Shown here one piece after another: positions 9,101 through 12,911 of a DNA stretch of 13,067 bases (positions within the stretch are counted from its first letter, which is position 1; each line of letters begins with the position of its first letter). Position numbers and translations under genes: made by a program. The stretch is from the NCBI GenBank assembly GCA_021818565.1, contig JAKATV010000467.1, forward strand, positions 1 to 13,067, written 5' to 3'. Under the pieces are notes generated by a model. It saw only the letters and a list, made by a program, of their open reading frames with translations. It did no database searches and was not told where the DNA came from. This stretch comes from Planctomycetota bacterium (GTDB lineage Bacteria; Planctomycetota; Phycisphaerae; WQYP01).

Positions 9101-9861
9101 CCGGCCCGAATGCAGGTGCTGGCGTCAAAAAGCCAATTCTTACCGGCATGGCCACCAAGAGCCAGTTAGTCAATGGCTTGACCATTTCACTTGTGTCGCC
9201 TGAAAATGAACACGGCGGATATGTTGGCCCCCTGGATACACTGGACTCGGTAGCGGTAACCTACGGTGAAGCAGGCGTGTTGGTGAACCCTACCGCGTGG
9301 GCCGCCGCCGGGCCAGGTGACTACGTGCCCTTTGAAATATCGGCACTGGAAATGGGGCGGTCGGTGGCCCCGGGCATCACCGGCCCATCCCTCAACGGTG
9401 TGCAGGCGGACTCCGCCACCCAGGCCGCTATGGTGGAGTACAGTCTGGGGGGCATTCTTTCGCCCGATACGCAAGTGAATCTGCCAACCTATACGCCGAC
9501 CGCGCCGGTGGTGATCTCGGATAATCCCACCGGTCAGATTCAGCTTCAACTTAATGGCGCATTCCAAGTGACGGATGCAACTTCAGGCAGCAGTCCGACT
9601 TCATACAGTGTAAAAATTTACGATAGCAACAGTCATCTGCTATGGGAGGACGACGTTTCCGCCGCCGCGGAACCTCTCGGTGTCTGGAATGGATTGGCGT
9701 TAACGTACTCGCTGGCAGCGATATTGAATCATGATTCCAACGGTAACATAATTGGTGTAGATGGTTCTTATGCCGGCCCGCTGAACATTTTTCAAAATTT
9801 CTGGCAGGCTGGTGTCACCAGCGATTCCGGCTATAACTCCGGCACCGTGGAGGTGCAGTGA
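1..9861 (+). CDS. Giant multidomain surface protein with C-terminal lipase-like alpha/beta hydrolase (5' partial)
   Basis: The frame is open from base 1 and ends at TGA 9859-9861; the true start and any signal peptide lie upstream, so the first in-frame TTG is not a credible start. The 3286 visible residues, in order: Ser/Thr/Gly-rich beta-strand repeats (about 1-950), a jelly-roll DUF1349-like domain (951-1110), two PKD domains with INWGDGT motifs (1145, 1236), about six FN3 domains (1291-1870), three cadherin/Ig-like domains with a Y/F-GTD-x-(F/V)-TYT signature (1872-2226), an acidic linker (2080-2099), a dockerin-type loop (D2231-D2242), an uncharacterised beta-rich stretch, an alpha/beta hydrolase (about 2620-2955) and an unrecognised CTD (2957-3285). 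This architecture is typical of secreted or cell-surface proteins; I see no LPXTG, PEP-CTERM, autotransporter barrel or type IX sorting tail. It probably binds surfaces or polymers and carries an esterase/lipase-like activity. Its stop overlaps the next gene's ATG by one base, implying translational coupling. The domain calls for hydrolase, PKD and FN3 are solid; substrate and exact location are inference. Confidence 0.93.
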   Translation, partial: YLQFSGGTFTLHADTTMNSVSSSNLQQIEFDGATITVDAGDTLSVNGLNFSSGVINGSGLVSLTGTDNWNGGTLDVATMVTAGATLNITASTGYLYLGGLGGGVTLSTSGGSTGGVINLTSPTYNVLMYSGDEINNAGTFDITGGAGFQLQNTGSATFNNSGQLEKTAGTGTATFNSGVLLDNVVDSTQAGTVTVDTGTLQIAGGGYNANTGTGSDAAFTADGGYLQFSGGTFTLHADTTMNSVSSSNLQQIEFDGATITVDAGDTLSVKNLNFSSGALNGPGSVSLTGTSNTWSGGTDYAALTVNAGAVLDTAGNVTAGGALNNSGGTVEATTGTLQIADGGVDSGTFGAAGGVIDFSGGISTLDAGTALQASGTSAIELTGGTLTFNAAIIANNLTMTGGTLTGNASGALTLTDIGNWSGGTISVPVIVDAGTTLNIAGNDTLSSTTLTNDGGAINLSGTLNNSGSTLLDTSTAGSWNVNNETVTGGTIDGSNGPVALSGSSQTSLTLSNVTLAGTVNIDGGMNVYFPGSNGLYLQTGAVLNQGVSSLYLFTSSGGAAPLAVLPGSSGGFTLTNTTSGLLSAASYSGGTATLTGGLLISGDGIIASDLGNIDSAATIDLNGLVVVEATSNQSSPLFNNIGTIEGTGQFDVANNGVGTAVNSGTIIGNVSGQMLEVLASTMSSTGSLAASGGGYLNADIRTLTLLSGGSVTIGSASALALGQAGGTVTNAGAIANDGGLLNLVDNGNLATLDISNWTNNGYGTTTVSGTLNDSGLGFSVAAGTTGPVTIAPSAALNIGGNLAIGNSETLTIEAGGMLSFDSSPGISQDVSGAGSLILNAGDVYAIAGQVNATGAVGSTVTFSNGVSVSGAGYISANPGNTIIFDNTISGVKLGSTGGYLQVGGTSSSPTVFSGVTLDSNLTLNTNSVLDVENGLAEAAGVAIAQQTASQMDLLSGAGLTNSAIQPLASSSGTVTAQILGFTGANSQLAGGVAFVDSTNSGAAMALVMVSNSGDLTFQWIASDGATEQSAPVVTGVTLPVQVRLVRWGDTVSAYYSYSTGDSGWAQIGTSENVMFSNATILAGLTMSDPAGASTDGVVIGAQSLSVTIPASLPQISGSLTPPALENQPYMLNLSTNNFSAMTGWKINWGDGTTADTLSGSVTSDTHFYPDGTANYTITITAQTASGSIAAAPIVAQVVDAVPQPVISGTSTVSEGQAYTLALSPTTADGDSVTSWSINWGDGTPIQNITGSPASINHTFAAGVPEPTITAFATDDDGTGSATQAVAVIPAGATNLAVTGVTATSATLTWTNNSYVAEAMIIEDSTDGGATYAAVLYASGNASSATVTNLLPNQTYTFQIIAANGSAESAAAPSDTASATTLVASPANFTTIAVSATEIGLSWTASAGATGYTVEQSTDDITWTSLTPTALAATATGYNDTSVTGTGPYYYQVIANGPSNNNSTASAAGPIYTLDGSALNPHATFVSGSEIDLAWTDPSNSTYGFNIQDSTNGGTSWSNVTSTPLTPGFTSFAWNPTSPFTPGTTYDLRVQILNGGGGYTNSGTVGVTIPAIPASVTGLTATAVSSTQINLSWNDTTSDETGFVVQQQSFNGTWVPLAALSASTTSYDDTGLSAGESYGYQVAAVNSSGNSGFTAVSASTPANAAPAAPTSVDATQSSPTEIDLNWVAGSGGNPATSFVIQREDVTSSGSWQTIQTVSAGAYSYQDTAVAAGDVYQYQVAAANTAGSSAYVAATFSDGTTSSAGYVNPSMQPPLAPTGLAVIGATVQGIGLVWSDPSVYNASLILNYETPTGTYNSVSSLQSGQASFEFTPQTIGSGSYLQPGTYRFQLQGTNSSGKSADSSWISATVTAPAPTAPNLAFSPNNDQQYKINLLSDASVPLPNDGSEANAQISIASYSQPQHGKLAKGSSSGTYTYTASSGFYGTDSFTYTVQYTPQGGAAVTSEQGTVTLQVANQIPEAESNVQNFPQSGGTISGTLGAYDQNGNPLTYRLLAQPAFGSVTVDPTTGAYTYSFTPLASGGSLPNASFTFDVTDHLAGTSASNVLETSNIASVNFVGGQQKNGDGDGDPTDSNDIDGSEGTTFTPNEFPVAPPAVAPSAPLAPTFPDTFSVQQGTTLTVAASNSPLTQPPAYEINVPAGQTAPTISFGQIIDQTPKHGTFTPNSDGSFTYTPTDKNFVGTDYVTYTLKDPNGTQSNYATIFFNVTKPTVDLLMDTNNNGQITAADESGKASGTGKVIIADTLDVNGNNIPGYADGISTIAAGAGDSLPEGTFAPLQLSALGIADPSSAYVEFNYSAADPASVTQTSPSSGSIDTYSPGSGGYLRIWNADSTTPRNSASILSGGNFIPDNTAIPLSDILKGSSSLTDLYVEGVNPSDPNPVTITVKIDPTGDFASGDNTISDKVNVTVASLQLVYTDVTGISHANPTKAFTTNMDQNRIAPNLQPGGIAADWQNGVDDGSLLLVRAVGSQALENLIHQGNLTLDFGQLFPHIGTGIYSLQSDGSNGELLPLSTWQSNLTADTALKGVQTNTNPAQGSTRWEGTAAGGAALDVLGTQFYEPPAEFLPQGESSNAFFRQIHVGVSLNYSNTTLPPLYAGAKPGALMLTRPPVVFVHGINSDPYSAWQGPGGMAQTLQGQKYIITPFSFADHSGAANDYGSGPLTSDWQSVQNAVEATIEDFRYGLVNNSIYNPDIPSGNPTLVPTGLAEGTLIAVQKVDVVAHSYGGLLTRWYMEQATNSSGGKLFEDFRNIRSLVEIGTPNLGSPLANMIDAIYSNPTIGNAQINSGLLGTLGGHTEKNVLTWMQSQGYLATSPNGANPYPFFEDAAINSPLLAQLNALAAVFSNGVSYAAVYGTHTELQKFEGPVPFTELPIFGDIQPLGPNGGSYFPWIQQLDGANNDSIVPTYSAMLPDTAYDYGVNMDHINLESDPQVEAQVLAWLDNPNLPLGSTQRQDIQPSNGTQNQAFVVSNSDQNAYNGGKIGSNGEVTGAGLNPSAIVGVQLDGIDYNTATWNLSVTTGPNAGAGVKKPILTGMATKSQLVNGLTISLVSPENEHGGYVGPLDTLDSVAVTYGEAGVLVNPTAWAAAGPGDYVPFEISALEMGRSVAPGITGPSLNGVQADSATQAAMVEYSLGGILSPDTQVNLPTYTPTAPVVISDNPTGQIQLQLNGAFQVTDATSGSSPTSYSVKIYDSNSHLLWEDDVSAAAEPLGVWNGLALTYSLAAILNHDSNGNIIGVDGSYAGPLNIFQNFWQAGVTSDSGYNSGTVEVQ
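673..830 (+). repeat. Direct repeat copy B (672-bp period, coding)
   Basis: This is the second copy of the repeat at 1-158, in the same orientation and frame. Immediately before it the protein reads GSDAAFTADGG, which gives the upstream half of the repeat unit that is cut off in copy A. The DNA-level near identity contrasts with the much more degenerate protein repeats downstream, pointing to a recent duplication or to homogenisation by recombination. Confidence 0.95.
2854..3333 (+). other. Jelly-roll, DUF1349/concanavalin-like domain of the giant protein
   Basis: Residues about 951-1110 lead up to the motif VQVRLVRWGDTVSAYYSYS and then GWAQIGTSE and ILAGLTMSD. This matches the pattern seen in DUF1349-like concanavalin folds, where a binding strand (RLVR-G-x-xxAYYS), a DG/SGW-xxIG strand and a final GL strand follow each other. 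Such domains commonly occur in secreted carbohydrate-active or adhesive proteins of Planctomycetota and similar bacteria. A carbohydrate-binding role is plausible but inferred. Confidence 0.6.
3334..3870 (+). other. Two tandem PKD domains of the giant protein
   Basis: Each unit carries the hallmark WxINWGDGT motif (residues 1145-1151 and 1236-1242), followed by an H-xF/Y-P/A-x-G turn and a final strand ending in VV(D) or AV. Both are typical PKD-type beta-sandwiches, which act as spacers or polymer-binding modules in extracellular proteins. Confident from the motif alone. Confidence 0.88.
3874..5610 (+). other. Array of about six fibronectin type III domains
   Basis: Six consecutive segments of about 90-110 residues each show the FN3 pattern: an L/V-xxTxx-S-x-T/I-x-L-xW strand (for example TEIGLSWTAS and TQINLSWNDT), a middle Y/F-xVxxS strand, and a YxYQVxAxN strand (YYYQVIANG, YGYQVAAVN, YQYQVAAAN). 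The last two or three are more divergent at the edges. Bacterial FN3 arrays are usually extracellular spacers. Exact boundaries are approximate. Confidence 0.85.
5617..6681 (+). other. Three cadherin/Ig-like domains with an acidic calcium-binding linker
   Basis: The first and third units carry the YTYTASSGFYGTDSFTYTV-type and FTYTPTDKNFVGTDYVTYTL-type signature of tandem-Ig/cadherin-like bacterial repeats; the second has the related GSVTVDPTTGAYTYSFTP strand pair. Between the second and third lies GDGDGDPTDSNDIDGSEG (from residue 2080), a strongly acidic stretch resembling thrombospondin-type calcium loops. Together these suggest calcium-stiffened extracellular rods. The family assignment is by motif; calcium binding is inferred. 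Confidence 0.75.
7861..8880 (+). other. Lipase/PGAP1-like alpha/beta hydrolase domain of the giant protein
   Basis: Residues about 2620-2958 form a canonical alpha/beta hydrolase. The oxyanion-hole strand PPVVFVHGIN has H2630-G2631. The nucleophile elbow VVAHSYGGLLTRWYME places the serine at 2738. EIGTPNLGSPLA matches the GTPxxGS element that follows in triacylglycerol-lipase and PGAP1-like enzymes. The candidate acid is D2915 in NNDSIVP, and the candidate histidine is H2938 in MDHINLESDPQVEAQVLAWL, just before the domain ends. All three catalytic residues are in the expected order, so an active serine esterase or lipase is likely. The substrate is not determinable from sequence. Confidence 0.9.
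8872..9858 (+). other. Unrecognised C-terminal domain (CTD) of the giant protein, parent of the downstream copies
   Basis: Residues 2957-3285 follow the hydrolase directly, starting at NPNLPLGS. I do not recognise the family. Conserved blocks shared with the downstream orphans are NAYNGG, GLNPxAIVGVxLDxxDYN, P(I/V)LTGM-xxKSQL, AWxAAGPxDYVPFEI, LEMGR-xxxxGxTGP, LNGAFQxTD, (I/L)YDxNSHLLxEDD, WNGLAxxYSL and a final QNFW-x-ending in TVxVQ. The composition suggests two beta-rich halves with a break around the DYVPFEI motif. No catalytic or toxin motif is visible. It could be a binding, assembly or surface-display domain. Confidence 0.8.
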
Positions 9862-9863
9862 TG
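9849..9863 (+). promoter_or_regulatory. Ribosome binding site and TGATG start/stop overlap for the first membrane protein
   Basis: GGAGG at 9849-9853 lies seven bases before ATG 9861, and the giant gene's TGA (9859-9861) shares its last base with that ATG. The same GTGCAGTGATGG context recurs at 12350-12361, at the other full-length CTD end. This fixes the start of the small gene and implies translational coupling. Confidence 0.8.
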
Positions 9864-10352
9864 GGAAGGCTGGATGACCGCAAAAGTCTGATGCTAAAAG
9901 TTTTGGTGGGTGCCAGGAAATTGATTGGGTTGGCCTTCGTACTGGAAGGAGTGGTTTCACTGTTGGTTTACGAGTTCGGCGGTGGTCAGTCCATTTGGGG
10001 CATTGACGGCTATAGCCTTCCCAATTGGCAGGTAGATTTGAAATTCACGCTTATGTTTTGGCCTATAGGGGTTCCGATTTGCCTCGCTATATTTTGTTTG
10101 GCCCTCGGCGGTTTCTGGTCGGTACTTTTAGGCAGGGCGTGGCTTATCTGGGCACTGCGAGCCATTTCCGTTCCATTGGGGTGCTATGTGGCATGGGGCA
10201 TCACCAATGAATTACAAACAGGAAATCCCTTCGACTATCGGGGAGCGTTCGTGATGTCGGCGTTTGTGCTGTCACCTTGGGTCATCCCCATCCGGCGGCG
10301 GAAACCTTTATCGCCCTTCGAAGGCCCCGCCCCAAATGTCGGAGGCGAATGA
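9861..10352 (+). CDS. Small four-TM membrane protein M1 (unknown family)
   Basis: A 163-residue protein of unknown function. I count four hydrophobic segments: about residues 20-38, 64-90, 92-113 and 128-144, the last followed by the positive patch RRRK and a Pro-rich tail that suggests the C-terminus stays in the cytoplasm. A charged N-terminus (GRLDDRK) precedes the first helix, with no cleavable signal. The ATG at 9861 is chosen because of the GGAGG at seven bases and the one-base TGATG overlap with the giant gene. A GTG one codon earlier is less likely. It occupies the same position after the fused CTD that paralogous proteins occupy after the orphan CTDs, so it may be the partner of the giant protein's CTD. 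I see no clear similarity to the other two membrane proteins beyond size and topology. Partner or immunity roles are inference. Confidence 0.85.
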   Translation: MGRLDDRKSLMLKVLVGARKLIGLAFVLEGVVSLLVYEFGGGQSIWGIDGYSLPNWQVDLKFTLMFWPIGVPICLAIFCLALGGFWSVLLGRAWLIWALRAISVPLGCYVAWGITNELQTGNPFDYRGAFVMSAFVLSPWVIPIRRRKPLSPFEGPAPNVGGE

Positions 10353-10354
10353 TG
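10341..10354 (+). promoter_or_regulatory. Ribosome binding site and TGATG overlap for the first orphan CTD
   Basis: GGAGG at 10341-10345 precedes two adjacent ATG codons at 10349 and 10352. The second has the better spacing (six bases) and shares one base with the upstream TGA (10350-10352), the same TGATG arrangement as the other junctions. A very similar GGGAGGCGCT-ATG sits before the second orphan at 11347-11359. Confidence 0.75.
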
Positions 10355-10834
10355 GTATCGCTCCTCGCCAATCCTAATCTTCCGCTGGGCAGTTCCCAAA
10401 GGACCGCCGCGGGCACAAACGGATGGCAGCCGCCTGTCGGTGACCGGAACGCATACAGCAACAGCGCCGGCAACGTTCTCCAGAGCGGAACGAACTCCGG
10501 CTCCAGCACGGAAGTTTCCGGCACCGGCCTGAATCCAGGTGCGATTGTCGGTGTAAAACTGGACGGCACCGATTACAACTTAACAAGCTGGGATGCGTAT
10601 AACAATGCCGGTGCGCAATATCCCGTGTTCACGGGGATGGTGCATGTGTCGCAACTTACCGCAGGGGTGAATTTCTCCTATAATGCAAGTTATGATGACA
10701 CCCTTGCACTCAGCGATTACACGCTTACCGGCCCGCTGGGATCAGCACCGTGGAACGATGGCCTGTTCCAAGAGCTTAACCAAAGCATCATCGGAAACTT
10801 TAGCTCAGGAGACAGTTATGTGCCGGGATCGTGA
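10352..10834 (+). CDS. Orphan CTD copy, N-terminal half only
   Basis: The 160-residue product opens MVSLLANPNLPLGSSQR, matching the hydrolase/CTD junction of the giant protein (VLAWLDNPNLPLGSTQR). It then follows the CTD: GDRNAY (31-35), GTGLNPGAIVGVKLDGTDYN (57-76), PVFTGMVHVSQL (91-102). After that it diverges but can still be followed to GDSYVPGS at its end, equivalent to the GPNDYVPFEI motif near residue 160 of the full-length copy. The remaining half, about 170 residues, is absent. I find no continuation in another frame, so this is a true shortening rather than a frameshift. There is no signal peptide, so on its own it would stay in the cytosol. The next gene starts inside its last codons. 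It could be a functional short variant, a silent donor of CTD sequence, or a decaying relic. Confidence 0.8.
   Translation: MVSLLANPNLPLGSSQRTAAGTNGWQPPVGDRNAYSNSAGNVLQSGTNSGSSTEVSGTGLNPGAIVGVKLDGTDYNLTSWDAYNNAGAQYPVFTGMVHVSQLTAGVNFSYNASYDDTLALSDYTLTGPLGSAPWNDGLFQELNQSIIGNFSSGDSYVPGS
10807..10820 (+). promoter_or_regulatory. Ribosome binding site of M2 inside the upstream gene
   Basis: AGGAGA at 10807-10812 is five bases before ATG 10818, both lying inside the last codons of the orphan CTD gene, which stops at 10834. This chooses the start of M2 and creates a 17-base overlap. Confidence 0.7.
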
Positions 10835-11345
10835 CACAGGCCGGTCCGTTGCACCTCGTCTCCCTGCGCCAGTATTAACTCCGGCGCTCAAGATTGCCGT
10901 GCGTGCGATGTGTATTGTTGGGGTAGCGACATGCGCAGCGTCGTTGCAGATGCCCGCAGCATACCTTGGGTTCAACAACTGCAATGCGTTTCCGACATGG
11001 TACCTGATTTCGGCCTCAGTGGTATTTTCGCTGATTGTTGCGGTTGCAATGCCTTGGCTTCCATTAATCGGGCTGTGGTTCTGGATAGGTGCCCTGACGT
11101 GCGTGATAACGGTTTTTCGCCCGGGCGGCCCGATGGCCTCGCTGCTGGGACCACTCCTGTCGTCGGGGCTACTCGCTGGTTGGATATTAGCATCTGCTGG
11201 CTTTGATGCGCGTTGCGGTCACGATCTTTACGGCGGTGTTGTTTTCGCCGTTGGCTGTAGTTTGATGTTTATTAGCACCCTGCCCGGCCTTTATTATTGG
11301 ATTAAACTGCGGTTACCGGGGAGGAAAAAAAATGGGACTTTTTGA
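10818..11345 (+). CDS. Small five-TM membrane protein M2 (paralogue of M3)
   Basis: A 175-residue protein of unknown function. Hydrophobic segments lie at about 24-44, 60-80, 82-100, 106-127 and 138-160, followed by a basic tail (KLRLPGRKK). The frame is open further upstream to 10683, but those codons encode polar sequence unlike the family and overlap the orphan CTD; the ATG at 10818 with AGGAGA five bases upstream is the supported start. It aligns with M3 over its whole length: CAASLQMPAAYL with CFVSLWMPGVAF, TWYL with LWYL, FWI-x-GAL-FRPGGP with FWIYYLGAI-YRPTP, and AVGCSLMFI with ALGSMLIFI. It sits between the short orphan CTD and the full-length orphan CTD. Four cysteines between TM1 and TM2 (33, 39, 55) and in the TM4-TM5 loop are notable but unexplained. 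Confidence 0.83.
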   Translation: MCRDRDTGRSVAPRLPAPVLTPALKIAVRAMCIVGVATCAASLQMPAAYLGFNNCNAFPTWYLISASVVFSLIVAVAMPWLPLIGLWFWIGALTCVITVFRPGGPMASLLGPLLSSGLLAGWILASAGFDARCGHDLYGGVVFAVGCSLMFISTLPGLYYWIKLRLPGRKKNGTF

Positions 11346-11356
11346 CGGGAGGCGCT

Positions 11357-12358
11357 ATGTTGGCGTTGCTTTCTAATCCAACGCCCTCGCCGGGCAACGC
11401 CGAAGCCGCAGATGCCGCAGCCGCCGCCGATCCGTCCGGCCAAACTGGCTGGAATGCGCCGGTGTCGGATCGCAACGCGTACAATGGCGGGACGAGTGTC
11501 AACGGTGCCGGCACGGAGGTTACAAACGCGGGTCTGAATCCAGACGCTATTGTCGGTGTGCGGCTGGACAACAGCGATTATAATACGACTACTTGGGACT
11601 TGTCCGTCACAACCGGTGCTACTGCCGGCGCTGGTATTAAAAATCCGGTGCTCACCGGTATGGTGCAAAAGAGTCAGCTCGAGACTGGCATCACCATTTC
11701 GCTGGTCTCGCCAGAGTTCGATTCCGTGGGAGGCTACACCGGCTTCAACGACACGATGGACACCGCCACAATTAAATATGGCGACCCGGGCCTCACCCTT
11801 AACGCCAATGCGTGGTCGGCGGCTGGGCCGAATGATTATGTCCCGTTCGAGATTAATACCCTTGAGATGGGCCGGGGTCTGACGCAGGGTGTCACGGGCC
11901 CAACTTTTGCTGGCGTGCAGGATGACGGTGTTACAGGGTATGCGCTGGTGGGCTACACGCTTGGTAATCTCACGTCGCCCGCAACGCAGGTGAACCTTCC
12001 TGCATACACGCCAGCCACACCCGCGATCACCGCCGATAGCCCCACCGGAGCGATTCAGATTACGCTCAACGGTGCATTCCAGGCCACGGACTCAACATCA
12101 AACTCCTATGAGGTCAAGCTTTACGACACAAACAGCCACCTGCTCTACGAGGACGATTTGCCGACATCAGGTTACGCGGGGACATGGAACGGGCTGGCGT
12201 GGAGCTATTCGCTCGTGGTTGATCTGGGCCACAATTCCAGTGGCCAGATCATCTGCCCGACGGGCGCAGTGATACCCAGCCCGGCGGAAATCTTGCAGAA
12301 CTTCTGGGAATCAGTGCTTTCAAATCCACTTGATTCTAGCACGGTGGGGGTGCAGTGA
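11357..12358 (+). CDS. Orphan CTD copy, full length
   Basis: The 333-residue product covers the whole C-terminal domain of the giant protein. It starts MLALLSNPTPSPGN, equivalent to the end of the hydrolase domain, then has an Ala-rich linker (16-25), DRNAYNGG (38-45), GLNPDAIVGVRLDNSDYN (59-76), PVLTGMVQKSQL (97-108), AWSAAGPNDYVPFEI (152-166), LEMGRGLTQGVTGP (169-182), LNGAFQATD (237-245), LYDTNSHLLYEDD (255-267), TWNGLAWSYSL (276-286), QNFWES (314-319) and the ending STVGVQ. The ATG at 11357 is chosen because of GGGAGG four bases upstream; an in-frame TTG at 11342 lies upstream of that site. There is no signal peptide and no hydrolase portion. DNA identity to the parent is clearly below that of the 672-bp repeat, so the duplication is not recent, yet the frame and all blocks are intact, which suggests selection. 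Biochemical function is unknown. Confidence 0.88.
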   Translation: MLALLSNPTPSPGNAEAADAAAAADPSGQTGWNAPVSDRNAYNGGTSVNGAGTEVTNAGLNPDAIVGVRLDNSDYNTTTWDLSVTTGATAGAGIKNPVLTGMVQKSQLETGITISLVSPEFDSVGGYTGFNDTMDTATIKYGDPGLTLNANAWSAAGPNDYVPFEINTLEMGRGLTQGVTGPTFAGVQDDGVTGYALVGYTLGNLTSPATQVNLPAYTPATPAITADSPTGAIQITLNGAFQATDSTSNSYEVKLYDTNSHLLYEDDLPTSGYAGTWNGLAWSYSLVVDLGHNSSGQIICPTGAVIPSPAEILQNFWESVLSNPLDSSTVGVQ

Positions 12359-12360
12359 TG
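12346..12360 (+). promoter_or_regulatory. Conserved CTD-end / membrane-protein start junction with TGATG overlap
   Basis: GGGGG at 12346-12350 and TGCAGTGATGG follow the second full-length CTD, with the TGA (12356-12358) sharing a base with ATG 12358. This nearly repeats the junction after the giant gene (9849-9863), including the codons for the final VxVQ. Confidence 0.75.
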
Positions 12361-12897
12361 GCGGAAAAAATCGCCCAAACGATGGAGGGTGAGCGCGGCA
12401 CCCCCTCCAACCTACGTTCAACGATTGCCTGGACGATCTACGCCCTCGGCTGGGTTGTGTGCTTCGTGTCGCTCTGGATGCCGGGAGTGGCGTTCGGAAC
12501 GACGGGGGCCTACGTAGTTCTCTGGTACCTGATGTTGATGGCGGCGACGACCCTATTTGGGCGAGCGGGGGCTACGCCGGAGTTGGCACCGGTTTTCTGG
12601 ATCTATTACCTTGGCGCGATCGCCTCGCTCGTGGCCGGTTTCTATCGACCGACACCGGCCGCCGTGCGCTGGTGCATTCGCACCGCGTCGTTGGGCCTTC
12701 TGGTAGCTCCGGCCATCGCGTGGCTGTACCTGTGGTCGCCGTCTAGGCCACTTTTCTTTGGGCTCCCCACTCTCGCTCTAGGCAGCATGCTGATCTTCAT
12801 CGGAGTCTGGCTGATTCCGCCCCGGAAAAATGATAGGAAGGCCGCCGGAAAAGGTGGAAAACAACGCACCGCGATCGACGCCAATCGGGATTCCTGA
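12358..12897 (+). CDS. Small five-TM membrane protein M3 (paralogue of M2)
   Basis: A 179-residue protein of unknown function. Hydrophobic segments lie at about 23-41, 50-66, 78-95, 107-125 and 133-153, followed by a long basic tail (PPRKNDRKAAGKGGKQR) that should be cytoplasmic. The start at ATG 12358 overlaps the stop of the full-length orphan CTD by one base, and a G-rich ribosome site lies just upstream. It resembles M2 in length, topology and several blocks: SLWMPG near TM1, LWYL, FWIYYLGA with the RPTPA turn, and LGSMLIFIG in the last helix. Its repeated position directly after a CTD argues for a functional link with that domain. I do not recognise a named family; transporter, anchor or immunity roles are all open. 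Confidence 0.86.
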   Translation: MAEKIAQTMEGERGTPSNLRSTIAWTIYALGWVVCFVSLWMPGVAFGTTGAYVVLWYLMLMAATTLFGRAGATPELAPVFWIYYLGAIASLVAGFYRPTPAAVRWCIRTASLGLLVAPAIAWLYLWSPSRPLFFGLPTLALGSMLIFIGVWLIPPRKNDRKAAGKGGKQRTAIDANRDS

Positions 12898-12911
12898 ATG
12901 GGGGAAACGTG

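Noticed and set aside
9600..9861. PEP-CTERM, LPXTG, autotransporter barrel or type IX sorting signal at the end of the giant protein
   Set aside because: The tail ends in a polar GTVEVQ without a hydrophobic helix, a sortase motif or an aromatic-ended strand series.
10683..10817. Longer N-terminus for the second membrane protein
   Set aside because: The 45 extra codons overlap the orphan CTD frame, encode no recognisable element, and the internal ATG 10818 has a good AGGAGA site; also the shorter form matches the length of its paralogue.
10671..10834. Frameshift as the cause of the shortened first orphan
   Set aside because: Neither alternative frame downstream encodes the missing CTD half; the sequence continues instead with the membrane protein.
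8872..12358. Known polymorphic toxin domain in the CTD copies
   Set aside because: I see no nuclease, deaminase, ADP-ribosyltransferase or pore-forming signature; the blocks are Gly/Asn/Thr-rich and beta-sheet-like.
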